Positions 1-9,484 of a DNA stretch of 64,000 nucleotides are shown here, one piece after another. The position numbers and the translations under genes were made by a program. Each line of letters starts with the position of its first letter. The first letter of the stretch is position 1. Below the pieces are notes generated by a model. The model ran no database searches, was not told the origin of the DNA, and saw only the letters and a list, made by a program, of their open reading frames with translations. This DNA comes from Burkholderiales bacterium (GTDB lineage Bacteria > Pseudomonadota > Gammaproteobacteria > Burkholderiales > Casimicrobiaceae), in contig JAEUPL010000011.1 of the NCBI GenBank assembly GCA_016790165.1, positions 62,001 to 126,000 on the forward strand, given 5' to 3'.

Positions 1-952
1 ACGTTTGCAGCAGTTTCGCAAATCGCGCGAAATCAATATTGCCACCCGAGAGCGTCACGGCGACGCGTCGCCCGGCAAATTGTTCGCGTGCCGTCATCAG
101 CGCCGCCAGCGCGCACGCGCCGGAGGGCTCAAGCACGATTTTCATGCGCTCGAAGGCGAAGCGCATGGCGTCGATCACGGTGGCGTCGGAGGTGGTGAGG
201 ATGTCCGTGACCTGGGTGCGGATCACCTCCCAGGGATGGATGCCCACGGCCTGCGTTTGCTGGCCGTCGCAGATGGTTTTGGGCACGTCGATGCTGACGA
301 TGTGGCCGGAGCGCAGCGACTGCTGCACGTCGTTTCCGGCCTCCGGTTCCGCGCCGTAGACCTTGATGCCCGGTTGCCTGGTTTTCGCGGCCACGGTGCA
401 GCCCGAGAGAAAACCCCCGCCGCCGGTGCAGACGATCAGCGCATCGAGATCGGGCACATCCTCGCATATTTCGAGGGCGCAGGTGCCTTGTCCGGCCATC
501 ACCGGCAGATAGTCGTACGGCGGGATGAGCACCGCGCCGCGCTCGTCGGCGTAGCGCTTGGCGAGGGCGGAGCGATCTTCTCTGTAGCGGTCGTAGGTGA
601 TGACCTCCGCGCCGTAGCCGCGCGTGGCATCGAGCTTCATCTGTGGCGCGTCCGACGGCATCAAGATGGCCGCCTTGCAGCCATGCAACTGCGCCGCGAG
701 CGCCACCGCCTGCGCGTGATTGCCCGACGAAAACGCCAGCACACCACGCGCGCGTTCGGCATCGGTCAATGCGTTGATCGCGTTGTAGCCGCCGCGAAAC
801 TTGAACGCCCCCATGCGCTGAAAGTTTTCGGCTTTGAGAAACACCTCGCAGCCCAGCAGCGCGTCGAGCGTGCGGCTGGTGAGGATCGGCGTGCGATGCG
901 CTACGCCGTTGATACGGGCTGCGGCGGTTTGGATATCGGAGAACTCAAGCAT
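1..952 (-). CDS. Threonine/serine dehydratase family PLP enzyme (3' end outside window)
   Basis: The minus-strand frame starts at ATG 952 (MLEFSDIQTAAARI) and runs off the left edge after about 317 codons, so the C-terminus is missing. It shows the fold type II PLP lysine motif GAFKFRGGYNA near residue 55, the SGNHAQA phosphate-side loop and the glycine loop CTGGGGFLSG. GAFKFRG with QRM before it resembles serine racemase and threo-3-hydroxyaspartate ammonia-lyase more than biosynthetic IlvA, and no ACT domain fits in what is visible. The likely reaction is PLP-dependent beta-elimination of threonine, serine or 3-hydroxyaspartate in the cytoplasm. Substrate choice cannot be settled from sequence. 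It sits 46 bp upstream of the end of a same-strand secreted protein gene, so the two may share a transcript. Confidence 0.88.
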   Translation of the reverse strand, partial: MLEFSDIQTAAARINGVAHRTPILTSRTLDALLGCEVFLKAENFQRMGAFKFRGGYNAINALTDAERARGVLAFSSGNHAQAVALAAQLHGCKAAILMPSDAPQMKLDATRGYGAEVITYDRYREDRSALAKRYADERGAVLIPPYDYLPVMAGQGTCALEICEDVPDLDALIVCTGGGGFLSGCTVAAKTRQPGIKVYGAEPEAGNDVQQSLRSGHIVSIDVPKTICDGQQTQAVGIHPWEVIRTQVTDILTTSDATVIDAMRFAFERMKIVLEPSGACALAALMTAREQFAGRRVAVTLSGGNIDFARFAKLLQT

Positions 953-998
953 TCGCCGATTGTAGGAGCGGCTTTGCAACGAGCTCGCGAAGAATGCG

Positions 999-2573
999 CT
1001 ACAGCGCAATCACCATGCCGCATTGCGTGACAAGATAGGTGCGGATGTCATCCCAGGATTGGCGGCTCGCGTGGGCGGCGAAGCTGATGTTGCCGATGAC
1101 GGCGTTGCCGGTCATGCCGAGACTCACGCGGGCGAGGATAAGGGCATCGGTGGTAGCGAGCACCACGCCGTCGCCGTCAAGATCCATCGAGCAGTTGCGC
1201 GCGTCAAACGGCCCACCGTCGTAGCGGGTGACGCAGAAGTCGTTGTTGCTGCCGTTGGAACAGTAGCCGGCCACCACGATCTTTCCGTCGGGTTGCAGCG
1301 CGACGGCCGCGGCTTCGGCACCGCCTGGGCCGATGGCGGTGATCACCTTGCCGGTGCTGTTGAAGCTGGCATCCAGCGCGCCGTTGGCACTGTAGCGTGC
1401 GAGGCAGAAGTCGTTGTTGCTGCCGTTGTGGCAAAGCCCTGCTGCCACGATCTTTCCGTCGGGTTGCAATGCGAGGGCGGTGGCGCTGTCGTCGCTGGCG
1501 CCAATGGCGGTCACCGCTCTGCCGTCGCCGTCAAACGAGGTGTCGAGCGCACCGTTGGCGCCATAGCGTGCGAGGCAGAAATCGCGGATCGTGCTGACCC
1601 AGCAAGCACTCGCCACGATGATCTTGCCATCGGGTTGCAAGGCAACGGCGGCGGCAGCGGCGAAATCAACGCCCGTCGCGATTGAGGTGATGACGGTGCC
1701 GTCCGCATCAAATGTGGGGTCGAGCGCGCCGCTGGCACTGTAGCGGGCAAGGCAGAGGCCGTAGACCGGGCCGACCAACCAGCAATTCCCGGCCACGACG
1801 ATCTTGCCGTCGGGTTGCAGGACCAGGGCGCGGGCGTAATCATCGCCGGTGCTGATCGCGGTGGTGACGATTCCGCTGCCGTTAAAGCTGGTATCGAGCC
1901 CGCCGCTGGCGCTATAGCGCGCGAGGCAGAAGTCGTACGTGCTGCCGATGCGGCAATATCCGGCCACAACGATTTTGCCGTCGGGTTGCAGCGCGAGCGC
2001 ATAGGCGCGGTCACCGCCCGTGCCGATGGGGGTGATGACTTTGCCGGTGCCGTTAAAGTTCGTGTCGAGCTGGCCATTGGCGCTGTAGCGGGCGAGGCAG
2101 AAATCGTAGCTGGCGCCGCCCCAGCAATGCCCCGCGACGATGATCTTGCCATCGGGCTGCACCGTGACGGCGTAGGCGTAGTCATTGCTTGTGCCGATGG
2201 GAGTGATGACGGTGCCGGCGCCGCCAAAACTCGTGTCGAGTTCGCCGCTGGCACTGTAGCGCGCGACACAGAAGTCGTCGTCGCTGCCGTTGTGGCAATA
2301 GCCCGCTACCACGACCTTGCCGTCAGGTTGCAGGGCGATTGCGCGGGCCATGTCGGCGCCGCTACCCACGGCGGAGATGAGCTTGCCGGCTCCGAGCGGA
2401 CTCAGTGTTGCCCAGGAGGCATCCAGGGTGCCCGGTTGCCCGGGGATGGCGTGGCTCGTCGGCGTGAGAGCGAACGCGAAAACGGTGGCGCACGCGGCGA
2501 GTATCGCGCGAGCACGGCGACGGCGAACGGCAACGGTGCGCCAGGATGCGGACGCAATGTCGAGAGACAACAT
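999..2573 (-). CDS. Secreted delta-60 repeat (DUF5122-type) beta-propeller protein with dockerin-like C-terminus
   Basis: The protein is 524 aa with an Arg-rich N-terminus, a hydrophobic core and probable signal cleavage after SHA near residue 42. Seven repeats of about 57 aa follow. Each contains LQPDGKIVVAG and, about 10 residues later, DFCLARYSANG-LDxSF, the delta-60/DUF5122 signature that forms a beta-propeller. Nearly every repeat carries two cysteines (VAGYC...DFC), suggesting a disulfide per blade. The last 65 residues contain DLDGDGVVLATTDALILAR, a calcium-loop (dockerin/EF-hand-like) motif. Start ATG 2573 is supported by GAGGAG upstream. A cell-surface or periplasmic location is likely; ligand and role are unknown. 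Confidence 0.85.
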   Translation of the reverse strand: MLSLDIASASWRTVAVRRRRARAILAACATVFAFALTPTSHAIPGQPGTLDASWATLSPLGAGKLISAVGSGADMARAIALQPDGKVVVAGYCHNGSDDDFCVARYSASGELDTSFGGAGTVITPIGTSNDYAYAVTVQPDGKIIVAGHCWGGASYDFCLARYSANGQLDTNFNGTGKVITPIGTGGDRAYALALQPDGKIVVAGYCRIGSTYDFCLARYSASGGLDTSFNGSGIVTTAISTGDDYARALVLQPDGKIVVAGNCWLVGPVYGLCLARYSASGALDPTFDADGTVITSIATGVDFAAAAAVALQPDGKIIVASACWVSTIRDFCLARYGANGALDTSFDGDGRAVTAIGASDDSATALALQPDGKIVAAGLCHNGSNNDFCLARYSANGALDASFNSTGKVITAIGPGGAEAAAVALQPDGKIVVAGYCSNGSNNDFCVTRYDGGPFDARNCSMDLDGDGVVLATTDALILARVSLGMTGNAVIGNISFAAHASRQSWDDIRTYLVTQCGMVIAL

Positions 2574-2938
2574 GGTGACTCCTCGTGGAGCGCGATGCTC
2601 AGCGCGGCATTATCTCGCTGCGGCATTGTGCAACGTATCAGCTTGTGTGGTCTAACGACCGCCCAGCGGTCGTTGGCAGCGAAAAAAAGAGAAAGTCAAC
2701 TTGCGCTCAAATTGGGCGGCAATGAGCGCCGGGCGGTCGTCGGGCCGGAAAAGCCATATCCCCAGTCGGAGCGATGGCAGGCGACGGATCGACATCGCTT
2801 TCGGAAAGGGACCGCAGTCGCCCCGCACCTGCATCACGTGGAGAGCGCTCGGGCGCGCCGAGCGCCCCGCGGTGAACTGATGGTGGCTGCAAGCAGCTAC
2901 ACTGCGCGCCTCCCGAAGTAACGATCTGATTTTTCCCG
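2574..2938. other. Intergenic region between divergent delta-60 protein gene and tex
   Basis: This 365-bp divergent spacer has no convincing gene. It holds one palindromic repeat (2652-2688). Near 2897-2905 it contains GCTACACTG, a possible -10 box (TACACT) for tex; a near-identical GCTACACTTCG lies before the cytochrome c gene at 18248. The promoter reading is weak because no clear -35 box is seen. Confidence 0.4.
2652..2688. repeat. Intergenic hairpin repeat, AACAGCTTTTTAGC family (copy 1)
   Basis: The perfect stem AACGACCGC / GCGGTCGTT (2654-2662 and 2666-2674, loop CCA) is followed by TGGCAGCGAAAAAAAG. The segment CTAACGACC...GGCAGC matches the copy at 57519-57557 (CTAACGACCAGCC...GGCAGC). 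Weaker relatives lie at 9418, 40535 and 54207. Confidence 0.55.
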
Positions 2939-5263
2939 ATGCCTGAATCCCTGATCGTGCGGCTTGCACGAGACGTTGCCATTGCCCCGAAACAAGCGGA
3001 GGCGGCTGTTGAGTTGCTGGATGGGGGCGCGACGGTGCCGTTCATCGCGCGATACCGCAAGGAGGCGACTAACGGCCTGGATGATGTGCAATTGCGCTTT
3101 CTGGATGAGCGTCTCGTGTATCTGCGCGAGCTGGACGAGCGGCGCGATGCGGTGCTGGCATCCATCCGCGAGCAGGGCAAGCTGACTGACGAATTGGCCG
3201 TGGCGCTGGACCGTGCTACCAGCAAGCAGGAGATAGAAGACCTTTACGCGCCGTACAAGCCGAAGCGGCGCACCAAGGCGCAGATTGCGCGCGAGGCGGG
3301 CTTGCAGCCGCTGGCCGACGCGCTCTACGCCGACCCGACGCTGACGCCGCTGGCGGAAGCGGCGAAGTTTGTGAATGCCGATGCCGGGTTTGCCGACGCG
3401 CAGGCGTGCCTGGACGGCGCGCGCGACATTCTTTCCGAGCAATGGGCCGAAGACGCCGCGTTGGTGGGCAAGCTGCGGGAGTGGTTGTGGACCCACGGCC
3501 TGTTTGAGAGCAAGGTCGCCGAAGGCAAGGAGAAGGATGGCGACAAGTTCCGCGATTACTTCGACTACGCCGAGCCGATTGGCAGGGTGCCGTCGCACCG
3601 CGCGCTGGCGGTGTTCCGTGGCTGGCTGGCCGAGGTGCTGACGGTGAAGCTGGTGCAGCCCGCGCCCGAGATCGCGCCCGCGCCGGGCGCACTGACGGTA
3701 TGTGAGGGCGTGGTGGCGCAACAGGTGCAGTGGTCACATCAGGCGCGGTCAGCGGACGATTGGCTGAAGCGCGTGGTGAGCTGGACGTGGAAGGTGAAGC
3801 TGGCGCCTGCGCTGGAGCGTGACCTGTTTGCGCGGCTGCGCGAGAGCGCGGAGGAGGTGGCGATCAAGGTGTTCGGTGACAACGTGCGCGACTTGCTCCT
3901 GGCAGCACCCGCGGGCAACAAGGTGGTGATGGGCCTCGACCCCGGTATCCGCACCGGCGTGAAAGTGGCGGTGGTGGACGCGACGGGCAAGGTGGTCGCA
4001 ACGAACACCGTGTATCCGCACGAGCCGCGCAAGGATTGGGATGGCTCGCTGCACGCCCTGCGCAAACTGTGCGAGGCGCATGGCGTGCAATTGATCGCGA
4101 TTGGCAACGGCACCGCAAGCCGCGAGACCGATCAGTTGGCGGCGGACTTGATCAAGCAGCTCGGCGCCGGCGTGACCAAGGTGGTAGTGAGCGAGGCGGG
4201 TGCGTCGGTGTACTCGGCGAGCGAATACGCATCGCAAGAGTTGCCCGATCTCGATGTGAGCCTGCGCGGCGCGGTGAGCATCGCGCGGCGCTTGCAGGAC
4301 CCGCTGGCCGAGCTGGTGAAGATTGACCCGAAGTCGATTGGCGTGGGGCAATATCAGCACGACGTGAATCAATCCTTGCTGGCAAAAAAGCTGGACGCCG
4401 TGGTCGAGGACTGCGTGAACTCGGTGGGTGTGGACGTGAACCTCGCGTCCGCACCGCTCTTGACGCGCGTGGCCGGGTTGAGCGCAACCAATGCCCGCAA
4501 CATCGTGGCGCATCGCGAGCAGCACGGCGCCTTTGCCGATCGCGACGCGATCCGCAACGTGTCGGGCATCGGGCCGAAGACGTTTGAGCAGTGCGCGGGC
4601 TTCCTGCGCATTCAGGGCGGCGCTAACCCGCTTGACGCCAGTGCGGTGCATCCGGAGAGTTACGCGCTGGTGCAGAAGATTATTGAGCGAGCGAAGAAGC
4701 CGCTGTCCGAATTGTTGGGCAACGGCGCTGCGCTCAAGGCCGTGCCCGCGAATGCGTTCGTTGCTGACGGGGTGGGTGAAATCACGGTGCGCGATGTGCT
4801 CGCCGAACTGGAGAAGCCCGGCCGCGATCCGCGCCCCGAGTTCAAGGTGGCGCGCTTCAACGAGGGCGTGAACGACATCAAGGATCTGGTCGAGGGCATG
4901 ATTCTCGAAGGCACCGTCACTAATGTCGCAGCCTTTGGGGCGTTCGTCGACGTGGGCGCGCATCAGGACGGCCTGGTGCACGTGTCGCAGCTCGCGAACA
5001 AGTTTGTCAAAGACCCGAAAGACGTGGTCAAGGCCGGGCAGATCGTAAAGGTGAAGGTCGTTGAGGTTGACGTGGCGCGCAAGCGCATCGCGCTGACGAT
5101 GAAACTCGATGCTGAGGCGCGCCCGCGCGCAGATCGCGATGCAGTGGGTGCAGGCGCGTATCGCAGCGGACGCGATCGCCCGCGCGGTGGCGAGGCGCGG
5201 CGCCCCGAGCCGGTTGCGACCAGCGCGATGGCGGCGGCGTTTGCGGCCGTGGGGAGACGATAG
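2939..5263 (+). CDS. tex: Tex-family RNA-binding transcription accessory protein
   Basis: The protein is 774 aa, the usual Tex length. The N-terminal helical Tex domain (VPFIARYRKEATNGLDDVQL) is followed by an RNase H/YqgF-like domain around residue 330 (VMGLDPGIRTGVKVAVVD), a helix-hairpin-helix segment (NVSGIGPKTFEQCAGF) and an S1 RNA-binding domain at about residues 650-725 (LEGTVTNVAAFGAFVDVG, DGLVHVSQL). The tail is Arg-rich and low complexity. Tex binds RNA and affects transcription and stress tolerance in proteobacteria. The start at ATG 2939 gives the canonical N-terminus; no strong Shine-Dalgarno is seen. The gene is monocistronic by context. Identification is very secure, while the exact cellular role of the family is only partly known. 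Confidence 0.97.
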   Translation: MPESLIVRLARDVAIAPKQAEAAVELLDGGATVPFIARYRKEATNGLDDVQLRFLDERLVYLRELDERRDAVLASIREQGKLTDELAVALDRATSKQEIEDLYAPYKPKRRTKAQIAREAGLQPLADALYADPTLTPLAEAAKFVNADAGFADAQACLDGARDILSEQWAEDAALVGKLREWLWTHGLFESKVAEGKEKDGDKFRDYFDYAEPIGRVPSHRALAVFRGWLAEVLTVKLVQPAPEIAPAPGALTVCEGVVAQQVQWSHQARSADDWLKRVVSWTWKVKLAPALERDLFARLRESAEEVAIKVFGDNVRDLLLAAPAGNKVVMGLDPGIRTGVKVAVVDATGKVVATNTVYPHEPRKDWDGSLHALRKLCEAHGVQLIAIGNGTASRETDQLAADLIKQLGAGVTKVVVSEAGASVYSASEYASQELPDLDVSLRGAVSIARRLQDPLAELVKIDPKSIGVGQYQHDVNQSLLAKKLDAVVEDCVNSVGVDVNLASAPLLTRVAGLSATNARNIVAHREQHGAFADRDAIRNVSGIGPKTFEQCAGFLRIQGGANPLDASAVHPESYALVQKIIERAKKPLSELLGNGAALKAVPANAFVADGVGEITVRDVLAELEKPGRDPRPEFKVARFNEGVNDIKDLVEGMILEGTVTNVAAFGAFVDVGAHQDGLVHVSQLANKFVKDPKDVVKAGQIVKVKVVEVDVARKRIALTMKLDAEARPRADRDAVGAGAYRSGRDRPRGGEARRPEPVATSAMAAAFAAVGRR

Positions 5264-5425
5264 CGCAGCTGTGTAACCAGGCGCTTGTCCCCTTGGATTT
5301 CAGGCAAGCACTCAGCTTTTTCCTAGTCGGATGAGCGGCGGCTTCGAGCTTGCGCGTGGTCAACAAGCGCGACTAGTTGCTTCCTAGAATCGGTTGCATA
5401 AAAAGACCGTATCGAGGATCGCGAC

Positions 5426-6100
5426 ATGTTGAACGCAACCGCGTTTGCGCCGGTAGCCGGCGCAACGGAGTGGTGGGAAGGCGACGGCAACCAGTTCGCC
5501 GAGTGGGACAACGGCATGCCGCACCCGGCACTGTCCATCCGGCGGCGCCTGCTTTCCGCAGAGCAGTGCCGCCTGCTCGTCGATTGCTATGAACGTAACC
5601 GTGGCGATCACGCTCCGGTGGTCGGCAATCCGTACTGGGACGGTCGGTGCATTTATTCGGCGCATTTGCCGGATCGCGAGCGCGACGCCCTGCGCATCAT
5701 GCAACAGGTGCGGCATCTGGCAACGCTCTACATTATGGAGCGATTCAGTCCTGCCAGGATGGTCTATTCCGACACCGCGCAGTTGGTGCGCTGGCATCCG
5801 GGCCTTGAGATGACGGCACATGCCGACAATCTGCATCCGGATGGACGGCCCAACGTGACGGGGCATCGCCATTTCTCATCGATTCTTTACCTGAACGACG
5901 ACTACGACGGTGGCCATACGTTTTTTCCCGGCTTCAAAATGCGGCTCCGGCCCGAAGCGGGAACGCTGGTGATGTTTGGTGCGGGTCCGGAGTACGTGCA
6001 TGGCGTGACCAGGCTCGTGCGTGGCCTGCGCTACACCTATGCGGGCTGGTTCACGCATGATCGACGACAGGAAGACGCTACCGCCAATCGCGTGTACTGA
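5426..6100 (+). CDS. 2-oxoglutarate/Fe(II)-dependent oxygenase (prolyl 4-hydroxylase type)
   Basis: The protein is 224 aa. The double-stranded beta-helix core carries the iron-binding triad H132-x-D134 (in MTAHADNLHP) and distal H192 (EYVHGVTRL), with a basic residue about 10 positions on (RYTYAGW) to hold 2-oxoglutarate. The strand SSILYLNDDYDGGHTFFPG is typical of the prolyl 4-hydroxylase alpha-subunit family. Start ATG 5426 has GAGGA 8 bp upstream. The target is unknown; a peptide or protein prolyl residue is plausible by family. The next gene, a large membrane protein, begins 2 bp after this stop, so the two are probably co-translated. Confidence 0.88.
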   Translation: MLNATAFAPVAGATEWWEGDGNQFAEWDNGMPHPALSIRRRLLSAEQCRLLVDCYERNRGDHAPVVGNPYWDGRCIYSAHLPDRERDALRIMQQVRHLATLYIMERFSPARMVYSDTAQLVRWHPGLEMTAHADNLHPDGRPNVTGHRHFSSILYLNDDYDGGHTFFPGFKMRLRPEAGTLVMFGAGPEYVHGVTRLVRGLRYTYAGWFTHDRRQEDATANRVY

Positions 6101-6101
6101 G

Positions 6102-7565
6102 ATGGTGGCCGCGAGTGTCATGTCGCGCCGGGTTTCGGCGGCGACGGCGCTGTCCTGGATGGTCATCGCCGTGGCGATCATTGCCACGTTCAACTGCGTG
6201 CTGAACAACGCGTACGTTGACGGCTCAACCCTGCACGACTCGACGATGTACGAGACGATGATTTGGCGCAGCGGGTTCAGCTTGAGAATGGCGCCCGCGC
6301 TCGGTAGCGAGTCTTACTACCGCACACATATTTCACCGCTGTTGCTGCTGCCCAACGCGTTGAGCTACCTCTGGCCGTGGAGTCGCGTCACGTTCTACGC
6401 CGTTGTGTACGCGCTGGCCTGGGGCTGGATGGCGTGGGTGTTTGTACGCGTGCTGCGCGCGGCGGGCTGGAGTGAGGTGACGGCGGCGGTGGGGGCGCTC
6501 GTAGCGCTTTGCTCGCAAGCGCTGTTCAATGGTTCGTGGGAGCCGCACATGGAGGTGATTGCTCCGGCCCCGGCGCTGCTCGCGTTGCTGGCGTGGCAGC
6601 GGCGCCGGTACGAATGGTCGCTGACGTGGCTGCTCGTTGTTTCGCTGCTGCGCGAAGACTTTGCGCTGTTCTTTGGCGCTCCCATCTTGCTGCTGGGTCT
6701 GACGCAGTGGTGGGAGCTGCGGCAGTGGGCGCCTGACGTGGCACGCGAGCGCCTGCGCTTCGCGTTGGGGCTGGCGGTGTTCGTGCTGCTTTACACCGTC
6801 GTTGCGTTTGCGGTCCAAAAGCAGTGGTTTGCCGGGTTGTCGCTGTTGTCGGACTTGTATTTTGATCCGGCGAACCCGACCGCACATCTCAACGCGGAGT
6901 TGCTCTGGCGACGCGCTCGCGAAATCGCGTTGTACCGCACCGGGTTCTGGTTGCCGCTGGCGGTGTTGGCCGTTGCCGCGATCTGGCTGCGCAGCTTGTC
7001 GCTGCTGGTCGGGGCGTTGGTGTATCTGCCGCTCCTGTTGTTGCTCTATTTCGCCAAACTGGACTTGAAAGGCGAATGGGCGAGTTACAACGGGTTTCCG
7101 CTGCTGGTTGCGCTGTTCTGGCCGGCGTTGATGGCGATGACGTCACCGAGCCAGCGAGCGTCGATGCATGCCGTGCAGTGGGTGTGTCTGGCGGCGGGCT
7201 TGAGTTATCTTCTATTGGTGCCGGGGGTGCCGCAGCGCATGGCGCAGCAGTGGTGGCCGCGCTACACGCCGCTGTCACCGCACGCCTACGGGGCGTTTCG
7301 CGCCGAGTGGCCAGCGTTGTTGCAATCCGGTGGTGAATTGCGCGTGAGCCACGGCGTCGCGGCGCGCTATCCGTATGAGATTGCGCCGTGGTATCACTCG
7401 ACGATTGTGGATTTGCCGGAGGCGCGTTGGCGTGAGTTGCGGACGTTGGTCTGGTTCGAAGGCGACCGCGATCAACGCCGTGTGGACGCGGTGCTGGCGA
7501 CGGGCAAATTCGAGGTTCGCGACGTCGCCGGAACCAAACTGCGCATCGGGCGACGCGTCGATTGA
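6102..7565 (+). CDS. Polytopic membrane protein, DUF2079-like
   Basis: The protein is about 487 aa with many hydrophobic helices. The opening (NNAYVDGSTLHDSTMYETMIW, then RTHISPLLLLPNALSYLW) resembles DUF2079 proteins, which are distant relatives of GT-C glycosyltransferases with a large first periplasmic loop. The start is uncertain: ATG 6102 begins 2 bp after the upstream stop, and ATG 6120 (MSRRVSAATAL) is an alternative. Function is unknown. The neighbouring oxygenase suggests a shared cell-surface task, but that is inference. Confidence 0.72.
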   Translation: MVAASVMSRRVSAATALSWMVIAVAIIATFNCVLNNAYVDGSTLHDSTMYETMIWRSGFSLRMAPALGSESYYRTHISPLLLLPNALSYLWPWSRVTFYAVVYALAWGWMAWVFVRVLRAAGWSEVTAAVGALVALCSQALFNGSWEPHMEVIAPAPALLALLAWQRRRYEWSLTWLLVVSLLREDFALFFGAPILLLGLTQWWELRQWAPDVARERLRFALGLAVFVLLYTVVAFAVQKQWFAGLSLLSDLYFDPANPTAHLNAELLWRRAREIALYRTGFWLPLAVLAVAAIWLRSLSLLVGALVYLPLLLLLYFAKLDLKGEWASYNGFPLLVALFWPALMAMTSPSQRASMHAVQWVCLAAGLSYLLLVPGVPQRMAQQWWPRYTPLSPHAYGAFRAEWPALLQSGGELRVSHGVAARYPYEIAPWYHSTIVDLPEARWRELRTLVWFEGDRDQRRVDAVLATGKFEVRDVAGTKLRIGRRVD

Positions 7566-7583
7566 CGGGGCGCCCGGCGGGAA

Positions 7584-7904
7584 TTACTTCTTGTTGCCGT
7601 CGTGCTTCTGGCGATAGATGCGGCGGCTTTGCTTGTTTTGCTCTTTCTGGATCGCGCGGCGCTCGGCGCGCGTGACTTTGCCGTCGGCCTTGGCGCCGGC
7701 TTTCATGCCGGCAACCTTGGCCTGGCCGGCTTCCATGCGCGCAGCTTCGCGCTTGCTGAGCGCGCCGCTGGCTTTGCCATTCTGGATGCGCGCGGCCTGG
7801 TTGGCCTGGCGCTGGTCGGCAACCGGCGTGTTGGTCTGCGCGAAGGCGCTCACGGCAAGCGTGGCGACGGCGGCGGCGATCAGGGTGCGGATGCTCATGT
7901 TCAT
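7584..7904 (-). CDS. Small secreted Lys/Arg/Ala-rich protein of unknown function
   Basis: The protein is 106 aa with a clear signal peptide (MNMSIRTLIAAAVATLAVSA, cleavage after AFA). The mature part is basic, with Gln, Ala and Lys clusters (NQAARIQNGKASGALSKREA) predicted to be helical. Start ATG 7904 has AAAGGAAA upstream. Similar small periplasmic proteins occur in Burkholderiales, but no function is known to me. It converges with the preceding membrane protein gene across an 18-bp spacer. Confidence 0.75.
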   Translation of the reverse strand: MNMSIRTLIAAAVATLAVSAFAQTNTPVADQRQANQAARIQNGKASGALSKREAARMEAGQAKVAGMKAGAKADGKVTRAERRAIQKEQNKQSRRIYRQKHDGNKK

Positions 7905-8047
7905 GCGGTTTCCTTTGGTTTTGTGGTGGCGGTGTCCGAATCTTGCGGTATTCGCGCGGGTCCAGCAGCCTGCCAGTTCGTCGCGCTTGTTCTTTCAACG
8001 CGTGCGCGCTCGTGTCGTGCACGACGCCGGACGATTCTTACATCTCG

Positions 8048-9313
8048 TTACGCTTTACGCAATTCACTGCGAGATTGCGCCATCCAGAACGCGCCGGTGG
8101 CAACGATGCCGACCAGGCACAGCAGCGCCAGGCCGAGCGAGTAGTTGCCACTCGCGGTCCAGAGTGCGGCCAGCAGCGATGGCGCGATGGCGCGGGCCAC
8201 GGCGGTGGGCGCGCCGAGCAGGCCGTTGAGCGAGGCGGCGCGTTCGCGCGAGACGTAGGTCGCCATCGCGGTGGCTTTGACGATGGTAATCATGCCGTTG
8301 GCCATGCCGTAGAGCAGAGCGTAGAGGAGTGCAACGACGGGTGGCAGCCCGAGTAGCGATTGCAGCAGGAGCACGAAGAGCGCCGCTGGCAGGAGCGGCG
8401 GAATCCAGCGATTGGCGAAGTGGACGTCGAGGTGTTTCTCGGTGAAATAGAGCAGCAGACGACCGGCCACCTGCAGCACGCCGATCGAGGCGGGAATCGC
8501 AATGACCCAGGCTTCTGGCAGGCGCTGTTCGCGCAGGATGGTGACGAGGTGACCGCCCATCGCAGTGGCGATACCCGAGAACAGCACAAAAAACGCGGCC
8601 AGACCCCAGAACGGGAAGTGGTGCGTGTATTCCACCAGTCGTTTGCGTGGTTCGCCGCTCTGGTGCGCCTGCGCGGGCGGCTCGCCGCGGAGCCACCAGA
8701 CGTGGATCGGCAGCACCACCAGAAAATGCAGCAACGACAACAGCATCACCGCCTGACGCCAGCCGACGTGCTGGATGAGGAAGGCTTGCAGCGGGATGAA
8801 GACCGTGCTGGCCAGGCCGCCCAAAAAAGTGAGCGTGATGATGGCGCGGCGGTAGTCTTCCGGGTAGCGGCGGATCAGCACGGAGAACGCGGGCTGGTAG
8901 AGCACGCCCGCCATCGCGGCGCCAATGAGGGCCCACACGGCGTAGAGCTGCCACGCCTCGTGCACCACGCCCATCAGCAGGAAGCCGAGGCCGGCCAGCG
9001 CCGAGCCGCCGCACATCACGGCGCGCGCGCGACCGGCGTCGATCCACTGACCGACGAGGAACGCGAGCAGCCCTTCGACCAGCAGTGCGACACTAAAGGC
9101 AAGCGACGCATCCACCCGCGAGAGCTGCAGGTCGCGCTCAAAATGCTCGAGTAACAACGAGAAGGCGTAAAACAGCGTGCCCCAGCTGATGAGTTGGCCG
9201 ACGGAGAGCCACAGGACAAAGCCGCGCGGCGGGCGCGCGGGCGCGGGCGTCGTCGATGTGGCGGGCGTGTTAGGCTCGTTGCGTGACGTGGTGTCACCGG
9301 CTGGGGTCGACAT
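8048..9313 (-). CDS. Major facilitator superfamily transporter
   Basis: The product is about 421 aa with a 35-residue Pro/Thr-rich cytoplasmic leader and some 12 hydrophobic segments. GQLISWGTLFYAFSLLLEHF opens the first helix and QWIDAGRARAVM is the MFS loop 2-3 motif. The pattern fits the oxalate/monocarboxylate-like MFS group seen in Burkholderiales, but the substrate is not predictable. I chose ATG 9313 (MSTPAGD); ATG 9331 and ATG 9382 are in-frame alternatives without better ribosome sites. Confidence 0.85.
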   Translation of the reverse strand: MSTPAGDTTSRNEPNTPATSTTPAPARPPRGFVLWLSVGQLISWGTLFYAFSLLLEHFERDLQLSRVDASLAFSVALLVEGLLAFLVGQWIDAGRARAVMCGGSALAGLGFLLMGVVHEAWQLYAVWALIGAAMAGVLYQPAFSVLIRRYPEDYRRAIITLTFLGGLASTVFIPLQAFLIQHVGWRQAVMLLSLLHFLVVLPIHVWWLRGEPPAQAHQSGEPRKRLVEYTHHFPFWGLAAFFVLFSGIATAMGGHLVTILREQRLPEAWVIAIPASIGVLQVAGRLLLYFTEKHLDVHFANRWIPPLLPAALFVLLLQSLLGLPPVVALLYALLYGMANGMITIVKATAMATYVSRERAASLNGLLGAPTAVARAIAPSLLAALWTASGNYSLGLALLCLVGIVATGAFWMAQSRSELRKA

Positions 9314-9417
9314 GCGGTGATGGTAACGCATGCGATACGGCTTTTCACCGAAAACGACTGCCACGCGGCGCTTGCGTTCCATTTTTGTTGATAGTCGACT
9401 GTGAAGATTTTTGCCCG

Positions 9418-9459
9418 CTATCGACCGTTCGGCGGTCGTTGAAGCTAAAAAGCTGTTGA
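9418..9459. repeat. Intergenic hairpin repeat, AACAGCTTTTTAGC family (copy 2)
   Basis: CGACCG-TTCGG-CGGTCG hairpin (9422-9438) followed by TTGAAGCTAAAAAGCTGTT. Read on the minus strand this is AACAGCTTTTTAGCTTCAAC, shared with the copies at 40535 and 54207. Confidence 0.55.
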
Positions 9460-9484
9460 GTCAGGTTGTGGTGAGTGTGATGCG

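Noticed and set aside
3749-4981. 410-codon frame antisense to tex
   Set aside because: Composition is His/Arg/Gln-rich without a domain; it is a shadow of tex.
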